A DNA stretch of 64,000 nt from Bacteroidota bacterium (GTDB lineage: Bacteria; Bacteroidota; Bacteroidia; Flavobacteriales; Weeksellaceae), in NCBI GenBank assembly GCA_023458415.1, contig JAEWZO010000015.1:6918-70917 (forward strand). The letters run 5' to 3'. The position numbers and the translations under genes are program-made. Each line of letters opens with the position of its first letter. Within the stretch, counting starts at the first letter, position 1. This document shows, one piece after another, positions 52,789 to 62,600 of this stretch. The notes under the pieces were generated by a model that saw nothing but the letters and a program-made list of their open reading frames with translations, was not told the DNA's origin and did not search any database.

Positions 52789-53411
52789 TTTCCGAACCAA
52801 ATATCTTCATACTTCACACCTGCTTCAATTCGTACAGGTAAAAAATTTTCCTCCGGGACAATTGGGCAACTGTAATCGTATGCATTATATGCGCAATATG
52901 GTTGATAGGAAAGATTAAAATCCAGAACAATTTCGTCCCCGGAAGGAATCTTTGAATCCAGATATTTGCCACCGCCGTAAGTTTCCGTTCCGTTGGTTGC
53001 ATCACGGAATGGCAGAAAAAGATAATCTGCATATTTCGGATCCTTCACTAAATCGAGACTTTGATAAACAGCTAAAGTAAGAGGTTTGCCATCCAACGTA
53101 AATTCCGCTTTTCCAAATTGAACGTACTTTTTCTCTTTCCCGGAAGAGGTCTGCATGGGAAAAGGTTCAGCATCAGGAGTTCTTGTAAATTTGGCTTTGA
53201 TTCTGTAATTAATATCAGGTTCGAAAAAAGGATGCTCTGTGAATTTTTGAAAATTTTCACCTCGAAGCGGAGATTCTTTTTCGTTGCGATATTGAAAGTT
53301 CAGTTCATTCTGAAATTTTTCAACCTCTGAAATAAACTTTTTTTCTGAAACCGCTGAAACACCGCAGGAAATTATCAGAAAACTCAAGAATACGAGGAAA
53401 ATATTTTTCAT
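52785..53411 (-). CDS. DUF1684 lipoprotein
   Basis: 208 residues. The signal LVFLSFLIISCGVS gives a lipobox (Cys16). The body has the DUF1684 features: KESPLRGENFQKF, LFLPFRDATNGTETYGGGKY and DFNLSYQPYCAYNAYDYSCP (near residue 165), the last two being the most conserved blocks of the family. Function unknown. It is the last gene of the run gpsA-mqo-hypothetical-DUF1684, two bases after the hypothetical gene. Confidence 0.85.
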   Translation of the reverse strand: MKNIFLVFLSFLIISCGVSAVSEKKFISEVEKFQNELNFQYRNEKESPLRGENFQKFTEHPFFEPDINYRIKAKFTRTPDAEPFPMQTSSGKEKKYVQFGKAEFTLDGKPLTLAVYQSLDLVKDPKYADYLFLPFRDATNGTETYGGGKYLDSKIPSGDEIVLDFNLSYQPYCAYNAYDYSCPIVPEENFLPVRIEAGVKYEDIWFGN

Positions 53412-53413
53412 AA

Positions 53414-53806
53414 TCAGGTTATTTTAACGCGGTAAATGTCGGTACTGTTGCGCTTAATATCAGACACAAAAAAGCCGCCTTCTTCAGGAATCACCTCTTT
53501 TAGGTCGAACCGCTTGCAGTCTTTCGGCAACCCGGAAAAAACCAGGGTAAACCAAAAATCTTTCAGCGGCGGAACTTCTGTCCAAATCGGAAATATGGAA
53601 ATATTTTCAGCATGAATTAACCTGCTTTTGTGCCCAATACTATCATCAATTAAATACGTTGACTGCCAAATTCTTATGAGATTCCCAAACATATTTGTGG
53701 CAGGAAAACAGCAGTGAACAATCACCTGTTTCTCCTCTTCCACTTTGGTTTTTAGGGCTTCCAGAATTTCTTCTGAAATCTTGGGTTTCTCAATAGTTGT
53801 CGGCAT
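53414..53806 (-). CDS. Conserved hypothetical protein between mqo and DUF1684
   Basis: 130 residues, soluble, with no signal peptide. Segments are VIVHCCFPATNMFGNLIRIW, YLIDDSIGHKSRLIHAENIS and FPIWTEVPPLKDFWFTLVFS, with a closing SDIKRNSTDIYRVKI. I do not recognise a family. The gaps to mqo (2 bases) and DUF1684 (2 bases) make cotranscription very likely, so a link to malate oxidation or redox balance is possible but is inference only. Confidence 0.65.
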   Translation of the reverse strand: MPTTIEKPKISEEILEALKTKVEEEKQVIVHCCFPATNMFGNLIRIWQSTYLIDDSIGHKSRLIHAENISIFPIWTEVPPLKDFWFTLVFSGLPKDCKRFDLKEVIPEEGGFFVSDIKRNSTDIYRVKIT

Positions 53807-53808
53807 TT

Positions 53809-55314
53809 TTAATACTCAAGTTCAAGTTTTTCTTTGGAGAAGTTTCTTACTTTTTCAATGAGTTCAGGATTGTCGGCCAGTTTCTGACCGTAACTTGGAA
53901 TGATTTCCAGAAGTTTATCGCGCCATTCATTCTGCATTTTGTCTGGGAAGCATTTTTCTAAAACATTCAACATTGCAGAAACTGCTGTTGACGCACCCGG
54001 TGACGCACCGAGCAACGACGCTAAAGTACCGCTCTTGTTGACCACAACCTCAGTTCCGAATTCAAGTTTTCCTCCCAGTTCATCATCTTTCTTAATGATC
54101 TGAACGCGTTGTCCTGCAATTTTCAGTTCCCAGTCTTCCTCTTTGGCATCTTTAATAAATTCGCGGAGATGCGCCATTCTTTGAGATTTTGTCATGGCAA
54201 CCTGCTGCACCAGATATTTTGTGAGCGGAATGTTATGCCACCAAGCGCCAAAAAGCGAACGGATATTTTTGAAATTGATGCTTTCCGGTAAATCCAAATA
54301 ACTTCCTTCTTTCAAAAATTTCGTTGAAAAGCCCGCAAACGGACCAAAAAGAAGTGCTTTTTTTCCATCAATAACTCGAAGATCCAGGTGCGGAACACTC
54401 ATCGGTGGCGCATCAACGGTGGCTAAAGTGTAGACTTTTGCTTCATGCTGTGCAACCAAATCCTGATTGTGAGAAACCAGCCACTGTCCTGAAACAGGAA
54501 AACCGCCGTAACCTTCGCTTTCTTCGATGTCCGAACTGTCCAGAAGCGGCAACGAATAACCACCGGCGCCGATAAAAACAAAATCTCCAGTAATTTTCTG
54601 GGAGTGATTATTCAATCTGTCTTTTACTTCGAGTTGCCAGGTTCCGTCGGAATTTTGGTCCAGATCTTTTGCTTCGTGATACAGGAAAACTTCAACATCA
54701 GAATCTTCCGCTAAAAACCTTCCGATTTTTCTGGTGAATGTTCCGAAGTTCACATCGGTTCCCAGATTCATTCTGGTTGCAGCCATTTTCTCATTTTCCT
54801 TGCGTTTGCTCATCACCAGCGGAATCCATTCGTTCAGTTGTACATGATCGGTGGAAAATTCCATTCCATGGAAAAGAGACGACTCCACCATTTTTTGGAA
54901 CCGTCTTCGAAGAAAATCAACATCTTTTTCACCAAAAACCAAACTCATGTGAGGACAGGTATTGATGAAATCTTTCGGTTGTGAAATATAATTTTTGTCT
55001 ATGAGATAAGCCCAAAACTGTTTTGAAACTTCAAACTGTTCAGCAATTTTTTCAGCTTTGGAAATATCTATTGAGCCGTCCGGTTTTTCGGGAGTATAAT
55101 TCAGTTCACAAAATGCAGAATGACCGGTTCCTGCATTATTCCACGCTGCAGAGCTTTCTTTGGCGAACCTTCCCAATCTTTCGAAAATGGCAATTTTCAT
55201 ATTGGGATTGAGCTCAGTAAGAAGCACCGCAAGCGTCGTACTCATAATTCCGCCACCGATCAGAATGGCATCGTAATGAGGTTTTGGTTTTCTATCTGTT
55301 AGAAATTCAGGCAT
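53809..55314 (-). CDS. mqo: Malate:quinone oxidoreductase
   Basis: Membrane-associated FAD enzyme that oxidises malate to oxaloacetate and reduces quinone in the TCA cycle. 501 residues. The FAD motif is DAILIGGGIMSTTLAVLL near residue 15, with AAWNNAGTGHSAFCELNY near 57, and a closing GASPGASTAVSAMLNVLEKC near 440. These are specific to Mqo. It lies 12 bp after gpsA, so two enzymes that pass electrons or reducing equivalents between cytosol and membrane are cotranscribed. Confidence 0.95.
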   Translation of the reverse strand: MPEFLTDRKPKPHYDAILIGGGIMSTTLAVLLTELNPNMKIAIFERLGRFAKESSAAWNNAGTGHSAFCELNYTPEKPDGSIDISKAEKIAEQFEVSKQFWAYLIDKNYISQPKDFINTCPHMSLVFGEKDVDFLRRRFQKMVESSLFHGMEFSTDHVQLNEWIPLVMSKRKENEKMAATRMNLGTDVNFGTFTRKIGRFLAEDSDVEVFLYHEAKDLDQNSDGTWQLEVKDRLNNHSQKITGDFVFIGAGGYSLPLLDSSDIEESEGYGGFPVSGQWLVSHNQDLVAQHEAKVYTLATVDAPPMSVPHLDLRVIDGKKALLFGPFAGFSTKFLKEGSYLDLPESINFKNIRSLFGAWWHNIPLTKYLVQQVAMTKSQRMAHLREFIKDAKEEDWELKIAGQRVQIIKKDDELGGKLEFGTEVVVNKSGTLASLLGASPGASTAVSAMLNVLEKCFPDKMQNEWRDKLLEIIPSYGQKLADNPELIEKVRNFSKEKLELEY

Positions 55315-55326
55315 TTAATTCAAACT

Positions 55327-56352
55327 TTAATTTAGTTTCGCAGTAAGTTTCTTGAAAACTTTTTCTGCATTTTTCTCTTCATAAAGAATACTGTAAATCG
55401 CGTTGATCATTGGCGTTTCGATATTCTTTTCTTTCGCTGTGGCATAAATGGAATCGGCGGCGTAATATCCTTCAGCAACCATATTCATACTTTGTATGGC
55501 GGATTTCACTGTATAACCTTTTCCTATTAAATTGCCCAAATTTCGGTTCCTGGAAAAAAGTGAATACGCGGTTACCAGTAAATCGCCCAAGTATGCACTT
55601 TCGTTCACATCGCGCGGCGCTTCATAAATCGCTTCAAGGAAAATTTCCATTTCGCGCACTGCATTGCTTACAAACACTGCCGTGAAGTTATCTCCATAAC
55701 CTAAACCACTCGCAATACCTGCTCCGATGGCATAAATATTTTTCAGAATTGCACTGTACTCGTTTCCTAAAATATCTTTACTGGAAGTTACCTTTATGAA
55801 ATGAGACGAAAAGATATTTTTCAACGTTTCTTCCACCTCATCTTCCACTGTTGCGATGGTGAGATACGAAAGTCGCTCCATCCCAACTTCTTCAGCGTGA
55901 CACGGACCTGCAATAACGGCCTGATTGCGGAAACCTATTTTGAATTCGTCGCGAAGATAGTTAGCAACAATATCGTTCACTTTTGGAACAACACCTTTGA
56001 TGGCTGAAACGAAAATTTTCCCCTCATAATTTACCGTCATTTTCTCTATCGCATCCGAAAGATAGATAGAAGGCGTTGCCAACACGATAACGTCGCAAGC
56101 CTCAACAAGCTCGTTGATATCTGTGGTAATTTTAAGGTGTTTGAGATTGAAACTTACTGATGTAAGATAGGTGGGATTATGGCCGCGAAGTTCTATAGCG
56201 CCTTTTACAAACTCGTTGCGTACACACCAATGAACCAAACTGCAGTTTTCCACCAGCATTTTTACGATCGCTGTGGCAAAACTTCCGCTTCCTACTACTC
56301 CAACAGAAATATTCTGTTTTTCTGAAGCAGACTCAACTTTTTTCTTAGCCAT
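55327..56352 (-). CDS. gpsA: NAD(P)-dependent glycerol-3-phosphate dehydrogenase
   Basis: Reduces dihydroxyacetone phosphate to sn-glycerol-3-phosphate for phospholipid synthesis. 341 residues. The Rossmann motif is VGVVGSGSFATAIVKML (residues 17-33), and VSAIKGVVP, VIAGPCHAEEV and the catalytic-Lys region SAILKNIYAIGAGIASGLGY (near 205-224) are present. The first 15 residues (KKKVESASEKQNIS) are a polar extension. It leads the run with mqo and two small genes, and has a -7 box at 56371. Confidence 0.95.
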   Translation of the reverse strand: MAKKKVESASEKQNISVGVVGSGSFATAIVKMLVENCSLVHWCVRNEFVKGAIELRGHNPTYLTSVSFNLKHLKITTDINELVEACDVIVLATPSIYLSDAIEKMTVNYEGKIFVSAIKGVVPKVNDIVANYLRDEFKIGFRNQAVIAGPCHAEEVGMERLSYLTIATVEDEVEETLKNIFSSHFIKVTSSKDILGNEYSAILKNIYAIGAGIASGLGYGDNFTAVFVSNAVREMEIFLEAIYEAPRDVNESAYLGDLLVTAYSLFSRNRNLGNLIGKGYTVKSAIQSMNMVAEGYYAADSIYATAKEKNIETPMINAIYSILYEEKNAEKVFKKLTAKLN

Positions 56353-56370
56353 AATTTAATAGTTAATTAA

Positions 56371-56378
56371 CAAAGATA
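56371..56378 (-). promoter_or_regulatory. -7 box (TATCTTTG) of the gpsA-mqo operon
   Basis: Perfect TAnnTTTG match on the minus strand, 18 bases before the gpsA ATG at 56352. No -33 TTG at the usual distance. Confidence 0.5.
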
Positions 56379-56501
56379 TTAAACAGGGATGAATAATAAA
56401 CTTTTCGATCGGGAAAAAACTTTACATAATTCTTTGCAAAAAATGTATAATTAATAGCGTTAAAATCCGTTAAGGAGAAAAAATAAAAACAAATTTTATT
56501 A

Positions 56502-56509
56502 TAAATTTG
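56502..56509 (+). promoter_or_regulatory. -7 box (TAAATTTG) for the M23 peptidase gene
   Basis: Perfect TAnnTTTG match, 45 bases before the ATG at 56555, in the 202-bp divergent region with gpsA. No -33 TTG. Confidence 0.45.
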
Positions 56510-56554
56510 CACTCGGTTTTTACGAAAACCCCTGATAACTAAATTTTTAGGTGA

Positions 56555-57469
56555 ATGAAAAACTTTCTAAGCAGCAAAAAGAACATCAATCTTGTTTTAG
56601 GTATTTTTCTTTTTATCGTGTTCGGACAGGCCTTGATTATTGGTAAACTTTACTCAGAAAAAGATTCAAAGAACTACGAGGTAAACCTTGTAAAAATCAA
56701 TACCCAAAAAGACAGTATCGATTATCTGAAAATGAAGAACGATCTGGCTTTAGTTGATACTACCGTTCGCGAACTGCACTCTTTTTTGGCTTCAAAAAAT
56801 ATTGTTGACGGAAAAATTGCTACGCTTTCACAAGACAGCATTTCCAATTCAGTGTATATTGCGAAACAAAGCAACCGATACAGCCAGTATTTAATGGATT
56901 TACAGAATAAACTGCAGCAGGTTCCTTTAGGAATACCAACGGACGGATATATTTCTTCCAACTTTGGAAAAAGAAAAAACCCTATCCCACCAAAAACGGT
57001 TGTCATGGCTTCTGTTTTACCGGTAAAACCTGCCTTGAAAATTGAATATATTGAAGAAAAAGATAGCGCAGGAAATGTTATAAAGCGAACTCCGGTTCAG
57101 ACTGTTGCTACACAGCAAACCACACAGGAAAACAACAAACCTGTGGAAAAAGAGCACATTCAGTTTCATAAAGGAATGGATATCGCCGTTGCGTACGGAA
57201 CTGATGTACGTGCTGCTGCTGCGGGAACCGTAATTTTCGCAGGTCAGAAAGGCGGTTACGGACACTGCGTGATTATTTCTCACGGAAACGGTTTGGCTAC
57301 TCTTTATGCGCACCTTTCTGAAATCCTGGTAGAAACCAACGATAATCTTAAAGTAAACCAGGTAATTGCAAGATCCGGAAATTCCGGTCGTTCTACAGGG
57401 CCTCATCTTCACTATGAAGTTCATAAAAACAATACTCCGGTAAATCCAAAACTTTTTATGAGTTTATAG
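56555..57469 (+). CDS. M23-family (LytM-type) peptidase
   Basis: 304 residues. One N-terminal transmembrane helix (INLVLGIFLFIVFGQALII, about 11-29) anchors it in the inner membrane. Then comes a coiled region, and then the zinc peptidase domain: GYISSNFGKRKNPI, FHKGMDIAVAYGT (the H-x3-D metal site), GYGHCVIISHGNGLATLYAHL and RSTGPHLHYEV (the HxH). All metal ligands are intact, so it may cut peptidoglycan crosslinks. A Gln/Lys-rich insertion of about 45 residues sits between the first two motifs. Followed by a terminator. Confidence 0.9.
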   Translation: MKNFLSSKKNINLVLGIFLFIVFGQALIIGKLYSEKDSKNYEVNLVKINTQKDSIDYLKMKNDLALVDTTVRELHSFLASKNIVDGKIATLSQDSISNSVYIAKQSNRYSQYLMDLQNKLQQVPLGIPTDGYISSNFGKRKNPIPPKTVVMASVLPVKPALKIEYIEEKDSAGNVIKRTPVQTVATQQTTQENNKPVEKEHIQFHKGMDIAVAYGTDVRAAAAGTVIFAGQKGGYGHCVIISHGNGLATLYAHLSEILVETNDNLKVNQVIARSGNSGRSTGPHLHYEVHKNNTPVNPKLFMSL

Positions 57470-57485
57470 AAAATATAGAACTATA

Positions 57486-57528
57486 AAAAAACAGTCACTT
57501 CAACCGAGGTGATTGTTTTGTTTTATTT
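57486..57528 (+). terminator. Terminator after the M23 peptidase gene
   Basis: Stem AAAACAGTCAC..TTC/GAG..GTGATTGTTTT (57488-57501 with 57506-57519, one mismatch), followed by GTTTTATTTG. Confidence 0.75.
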
Positions 57529-57711
57529 GTATTGCAATCATGTAAGGTCGGATGTAAAAACTTAATTTAAAAATAGAGCATTCCACCAACAATTGTTAGC
57601 TTTTTTATGTAATTTTGTTGAAACAACACAAATGCCTTGTAGAATATTCTATTATATTCTCTGTCCTATTTACCGATTCCTTACAACACAGTAAAGAAAA
57701 GTGCTTTCTTT

Positions 57712-58170
57712 ATGGCTTTAACTGTTTTTGTTCTGGTTTCTCAATCTCTCTCCGCTCAAGCAACCACCGAAAACAAAACTTTTACAGACGGAATTCATTT
57801 AATGGGCGGTGCTGAATTGGTTGAACACAATGTCGTTCCAGAAGTAATTTCCGAGGCAAAAACAGTTACTGACAATAGTAACAAAATTACCAAACGAGAA
57901 AAAATTCGGCAACCTAAGAAGCAGCTTATCTCACAGAAAAAAGCTGAAAAAAGTACAAGAAAATTTCCTGTTCATTCTAAGCAGAAAATTAATTTTCCGG
58001 TAAATCAGTCTCCGCTTTATTTTTCTGTAATGAGCGGTGGATCTTCAAAGGCGACACTGCAGTACGATAATAAGCTGGTTATAGCAAATACAGTAAAGTA
58101 TTCAGGTTTAACTGAGGAAACAGTTAACAAGTTGGTTTTTAACAACTCAGACGAAATAGCTTATTACTAA
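57712..58170 (+). CDS. Small exported protein upstream of the surface protein locus, start uncertain
   Basis: 152 residues from the ATG at 57712. The first 18 residues (MALTVFVLVSQSLSAQA) look like the second half of a signal peptide. The codons directly upstream in the same frame read KKSAFF, i.e. a normal signal-peptide front, but have no ATG, GTG or TTG and end at a stop (TAG near 57638-57640). The true start may therefore be a rare codon or may have been lost. The mature part is Lys-rich (REKIRQPKKQLISQKKAEKS) and ends with YFSVMSGGSSKATLQYDNKLV. Family not recognised. A -7 box TAATTTTG lies at 57610-57617. Confidence 0.55.
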   Translation: MALTVFVLVSQSLSAQATTENKTFTDGIHLMGGAELVEHNVVPEVISEAKTVTDNSNKITKREKIRQPKKQLISQKKAEKSTRKFPVHSKQKINFPVNQSPLYFSVMSGGSSKATLQYDNKLVIANTVKYSGLTEETVNKLVFNNSDEIAYY

Positions 58171-58331
58171 TACCTAAGGTTTTTCTGCAGACCTCCACCT
58201 TCCGACAGGCTTTCATAATTCCTTTATTTCAAGACAGTAGTTTTGAAACACGATGCTCATCCTGATCTGTACAAGATTTTCCTAAAAAATTTCGGGCATC
58301 TATTACTTAACACTCATTTTATTTAATAAAT

Positions 58332-59639
58332 ATGAATAAAAATTTATTTCATAAGCATTTCTGGAAAATATTAAGTTCTGTTTTCTTCTTGATTACTGCA
58401 AGTTTTCATGCACAGAATGCTTTTACCATTCACTTTCCTTCACCGGCCGAAAATTTAACGGTTTGTAATTCATCATCGAAACTGTACGTTCAGCTGGATA
58501 AAGTAGGAAACAGCACAACGCAGGCCAACGTTACGATACAACTTGCGCCGGGAGTTGAATACGTACCGGGCTCGCTTACACAGATTAACAGTTTGGGAGG
58601 CATTTCCATCGTAGAAGATGGTGGAACTGCAAATTCGCCAAAATTTGTAATTAATCCAGCAGCACTTTCCACCGGGAACCGTGTAACCTTTTCCATCAAC
58701 AGAGCAGCAACCTGCGTATCCCGAACTCACTTGTTGAACGAAGGTGAATTTGCCGATCAAGTTTTAACAGAAGTTGGTACTGAAATCGACAGTTTGACTT
58801 CCGGAAATTATCAGGTAGCTAATACAGTTTTGAGCATTACACAACCAACAACGCAAACCAATGCGGTTAATGGAAGTACATACAACAGAACTTTTTCCGT
58901 TACCAACGGAGGACAGGGCGCAACTGATGAAGTTTTCTTTACAGTAACCAACCAATCGGGTGTTGTCACGAATTCGTTTACATTAACTGCTGGAAACGGC
59001 AGTGTCGGTACTCCATTTGTGATTGAACCTATTGACGGCGTATACACCGTTCCATCCACACAACTTTCCGGAGGATCACTGGCATTGGGCGAAACGCTTG
59101 TTTTCACCGAAAATTATACTGTACTAAGCTGTACGGACAACACAACAAATTATGATGTTGGTTGGGGTTGCGATCCTACACCAACTTCGTGGTGCCAAAC
59201 TGCAAGCGGAAGTGCAACAGTTACGATGGCAGTGGGAAGTCCGAACCTTAGGGTCGCTCCTATTCAGAAAATCAATTTTGTGGATTCTTCACAGCCATTT
59301 ACCTCAAGGTTTGCCTTTACCAATAATGGAACAGGCGGCGCTGCTGGTGGAATGTATAATGTGAAATTCCGTTGGGGAAATGGTAATACAGGAATTTTGA
59401 ACCAGTTTAATTTTAATATGCAGTATACAAGTTTTTTGAATGCTGAAATTGGTTCACAATCGGGACTTACTGTACATAATGGTACGGTTAACGGTCAAAT
59501 TCCGTATGTTGATGTTGAAAACCTGTTCACCACAGATCCGGACGGACCAGGAGGTTTGGAAGATTTAGACGGTGATGGATTTTTTGATGACCTTGCACCA
59601 GGAAATACAGTAACTATTGACATTCTTTGTCAGCTGTAA
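58332..59639 (+). CDS. Very large surface protein, N-terminal part (frame broken at its end)
   Basis: 435 residues. The signal peptide (FWKILSSVFFLITASFHAQ) is followed by Thr-, Asn- and Gly-rich beta domains of the DUF11/conserved-repeat kind (TVCNSSSKLYVQLDKVGN, IQLAPGVEYVPGSL, FVDSSQPFTSRFAFTNNG), with a calcium-loop-like DLDGDGFFDD near the end. The frame stops at TAA (59637-59639) in mid-domain, after VTIDILCQL. The next frame goes on with SCNQALTHNYFQWSDV and the rest of the protein. If one T of the TTT at 59619-59621 is removed, the text reads VTIDILVSCNQALTH without a break. I therefore regard 58332-62916 as one gene of about 1,525 codons with a single-base shift. Confidence 0.75.
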   Translation: MNKNLFHKHFWKILSSVFFLITASFHAQNAFTIHFPSPAENLTVCNSSSKLYVQLDKVGNSTTQANVTIQLAPGVEYVPGSLTQINSLGGISIVEDGGTANSPKFVINPAALSTGNRVTFSINRAATCVSRTHLLNEGEFADQVLTEVGTEIDSLTSGNYQVANTVLSITQPTTQTNAVNGSTYNRTFSVTNGGQGATDEVFFTVTNQSGVVTNSFTLTAGNGSVGTPFVIEPIDGVYTVPSTQLSGGSLALGETLVFTENYTVLSCTDNTTNYDVGWGCDPTPTSWCQTASGSATVTMAVGSPNLRVAPIQKINFVDSSQPFTSRFAFTNNGTGGAAGGMYNVKFRWGNGNTGILNQFNFNMQYTSFLNAEIGSQSGLTVHNGTVNGQIPYVDVENLFTTDPDGPGGLEDLDGDGFFDDLAPGNTVTIDILCQL

Positions 59640-62600
59640 TCAAGCTCTTACACACAATTACTTCCAATGGAGTGATGTGAGATATACTACGATGTGCAGT
59701 CCTGATGTTTTCGAAAATTCTGTTGCAAGAGCGTTTGGTGCTAGATTATTAGCATCCAGAATTTCGCTTTCGGATAAATCTTACGCGCCGGCAACTATCT
59801 ACGGAGGGACGCCTTTTACCGCGAGATTTTCTATGGGGTACCACACATTCAGCAACAACCTGGACACCAATAATACACGTTACGCTTACGAAATTACTTT
59901 GCCAGCCGGTTTTTCTGCTACGGGAACAACTGTAAAATGGTATGGTGGACAGTATAATGGTACTGTACAAACAAGCCAGAATATCTCTTTCAGCCAATCA
60001 GGCCAAATTATTACCGTAACCTCTCCAAGCAATACGATGGGCTGGTTTGAAGTAGAACTGGTATATGCGTGTGGAATTTCACTCTACAATTTCCCAATCA
60101 ATTACACAGTTAAACGATTGGACAATATTGTGACGGGAGCTTCGTGTAATGAAGATGTTTTCTGCTCGTCTATTATAATAGGACAAGCGCGATGTAACAC
60201 GCCTTGTTCTACAACCGGACCAACCATTACCTTTAACAAAGTCGAAAGAGCAGACAATTCTCTGGGATGGACTGATGCTACTCTTGCTACCAAACAGCTT
60301 AGATCCAGTATCAGTGCATACGACTTATCCAAAGCACTTTATCTAGATGATATCAATGTTTACGCAAATGGTGAGTATCGTGCAGCAAACACAGAATACA
60401 ATCAGTTTTATCTTTATTTTGGTGTAGTTAAGCATACTCCACAACCCGGAAATATACTGACTCCGCAGAGCATTGACGTAACCGTTCGAAGAGATGGAAC
60501 AACAGTAGGAACTTATAATCTTACTACGTTCACCAATACAGGGTCAACCAATGCGAAGCAGGTTGTAAGATGGGATCTGTCCAGCCTCATCGCTAATGCG
60601 GGACTTCAGCCTAATGATGTTATAGAGACTGTAGCACACTATACTGTTTCCGGTAGCAGTTTACCTACACAGGACATGCAGAGCGGTGAAATGCAGTACT
60701 TCTACAACGTTAACGCTGCCGGAGAAGAAGTATATTGTGATTTCTTTGTTCCTCAGTTGTATTTGGTAGGAACAAGCTGGGTAGATGGGACAAACTCTAC
60801 AAATATATCAGGCTGTTCAACAGGAAGTATCGGTTCGATGACGCATTATATCGGTCGAAGATTCAATACCGCTGGAACGAAGTTTTCGTCAGAAGTTAGA
60901 CCAGGTGTACTTCCAACTAGATTTACTTTTACACTTCCTGATGGCTATGCATTAAGTTCTGTAAATTATTATTTAGATGATGTTGCAGGTCAGGGACATG
61001 AAGTCCTCACTTCGCAAGTACAACATGTAAGCGGTAATACTTATCAGGTAAATTTGCCGATGAAAGCATTGAACATCACTGTAACGAACAACTATCCGGC
61101 GAGAATTGATGTACGCGTTACTCCAACGTGTGCCGTTACACAAGCTTCATCCACTTACCGAGGTACTATTGATTATATAGACCATTATTACCACTTTAGA
61201 GATAACCCGCCGGCTAACAATACAACACATACTGCAAACAGATCAGTAAATTACAACCTTGTAGTTAAACCAAGTATTTCGCTTACAAATATTTCCGGTA
61301 CTATACAGGCAACGAAACCTACCGAATCAGTAACAGTGCGTTTGGCTTCGACTGGAGTTACCGATGCTCCTTACGTTTGGTTAGCAGTTCCTACTACAAC
61401 TGGTGTAAACATTACGCAAATTGTAAACGTAGTGACAGGAGCGGTTATTACACCAATTCCTTATGGTGGTGGCGTATGGTTTAAAGTAAGTGAAGAAGGT
61501 ATAACAGGAACTACCGATTACAGAATTGATTTCACGTATACTGAATGTAACACAGGTTCATTCGATGTGATTGGTGGATGGAACTGTATCGGCTATCCTG
61601 TAGATCCTTCTCAGGCAGCATGTACACCTTACATTGCAACAATGAACTTTATAGTGCAGCCTGCATCAGTTCAGCTATCTTCAGTAATTGAACCGACCTC
61701 TCCAATTACATTATGTACACCACTTGATTATCAGTTTGTATACACTTCTGCAGGAGCAGGAAACCTTGTAAATAACAGGTTTAGGGTAGCACTTCCGAAT
61801 GGAATTGCAATAACGCCGGGAACCCTTCAGGTAGAATACCCTCTTGAATCTGGAAACTGGCAGGAAGTAAGTGCAACTACAACTGGCAACGTAACAATTC
61901 TTAATCTTGATACCCACCCTGCATATCCTACTACCGGTTTACCGGGAACACTGAATGACGGTGGAGATTCAAATAACAGAATCATGTCTATCAGATTTTC
62001 TGCAACCACCACATGTAATTTCACTTCAGGTAATTTCATTCGTACGAATGCGTATGCAAACAGAACGTGTGGACAACCTGCATCCGGAAATGGTGTGGGT
62101 GTAGCCACTTCAAACCTGTTTATTCAGGGAGCCGATCCAGGATATGTTTTAAGTACTCAGGTTACCAATCCTAATGCGCCAATTACAAGTTGTGATGATG
62201 ATCTTACGGTTAATATTTCACAAACTGTCGTACTGTCATCCGCTTCAGGAACTCCTGCAACGGCTAGGATAAGAGTTATTATACCATCAGGATATGACCT
62301 GGTAAACACCACACCTGTTTGTACTACACCGGGATTCTGCCCAACATTTATTTCGCAGGGAACCGATGCGGTAAGCGGTGAAAAATACGCACTGTATCAA
62401 ATTCCAATCAACATGCAGACAGGTGAAACGATGGAATATCAACTAACTTTCGTTCCAAATAATACAAACACCAATGGCGATTTTAGTGTAGTGGTAATAA
62501 CCGAAGACGTTATTTCGGGATTAACATGCACTACAGCACCGGGAGGCGCCTGTTCAAGCGTGACAGTACAAACCAGCCGTGGCCAGTACGATTTCACTTT

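Noticed and set aside
59610..59645. Programmed +1 frameshifting (RF2-like CTT T) joining the two halves of the large surface protein.
   Set aside because: There is no stop codon at the slip site and no Shine-Dalgarno-like sequence in front of it; a simple one-base change explains the data better.
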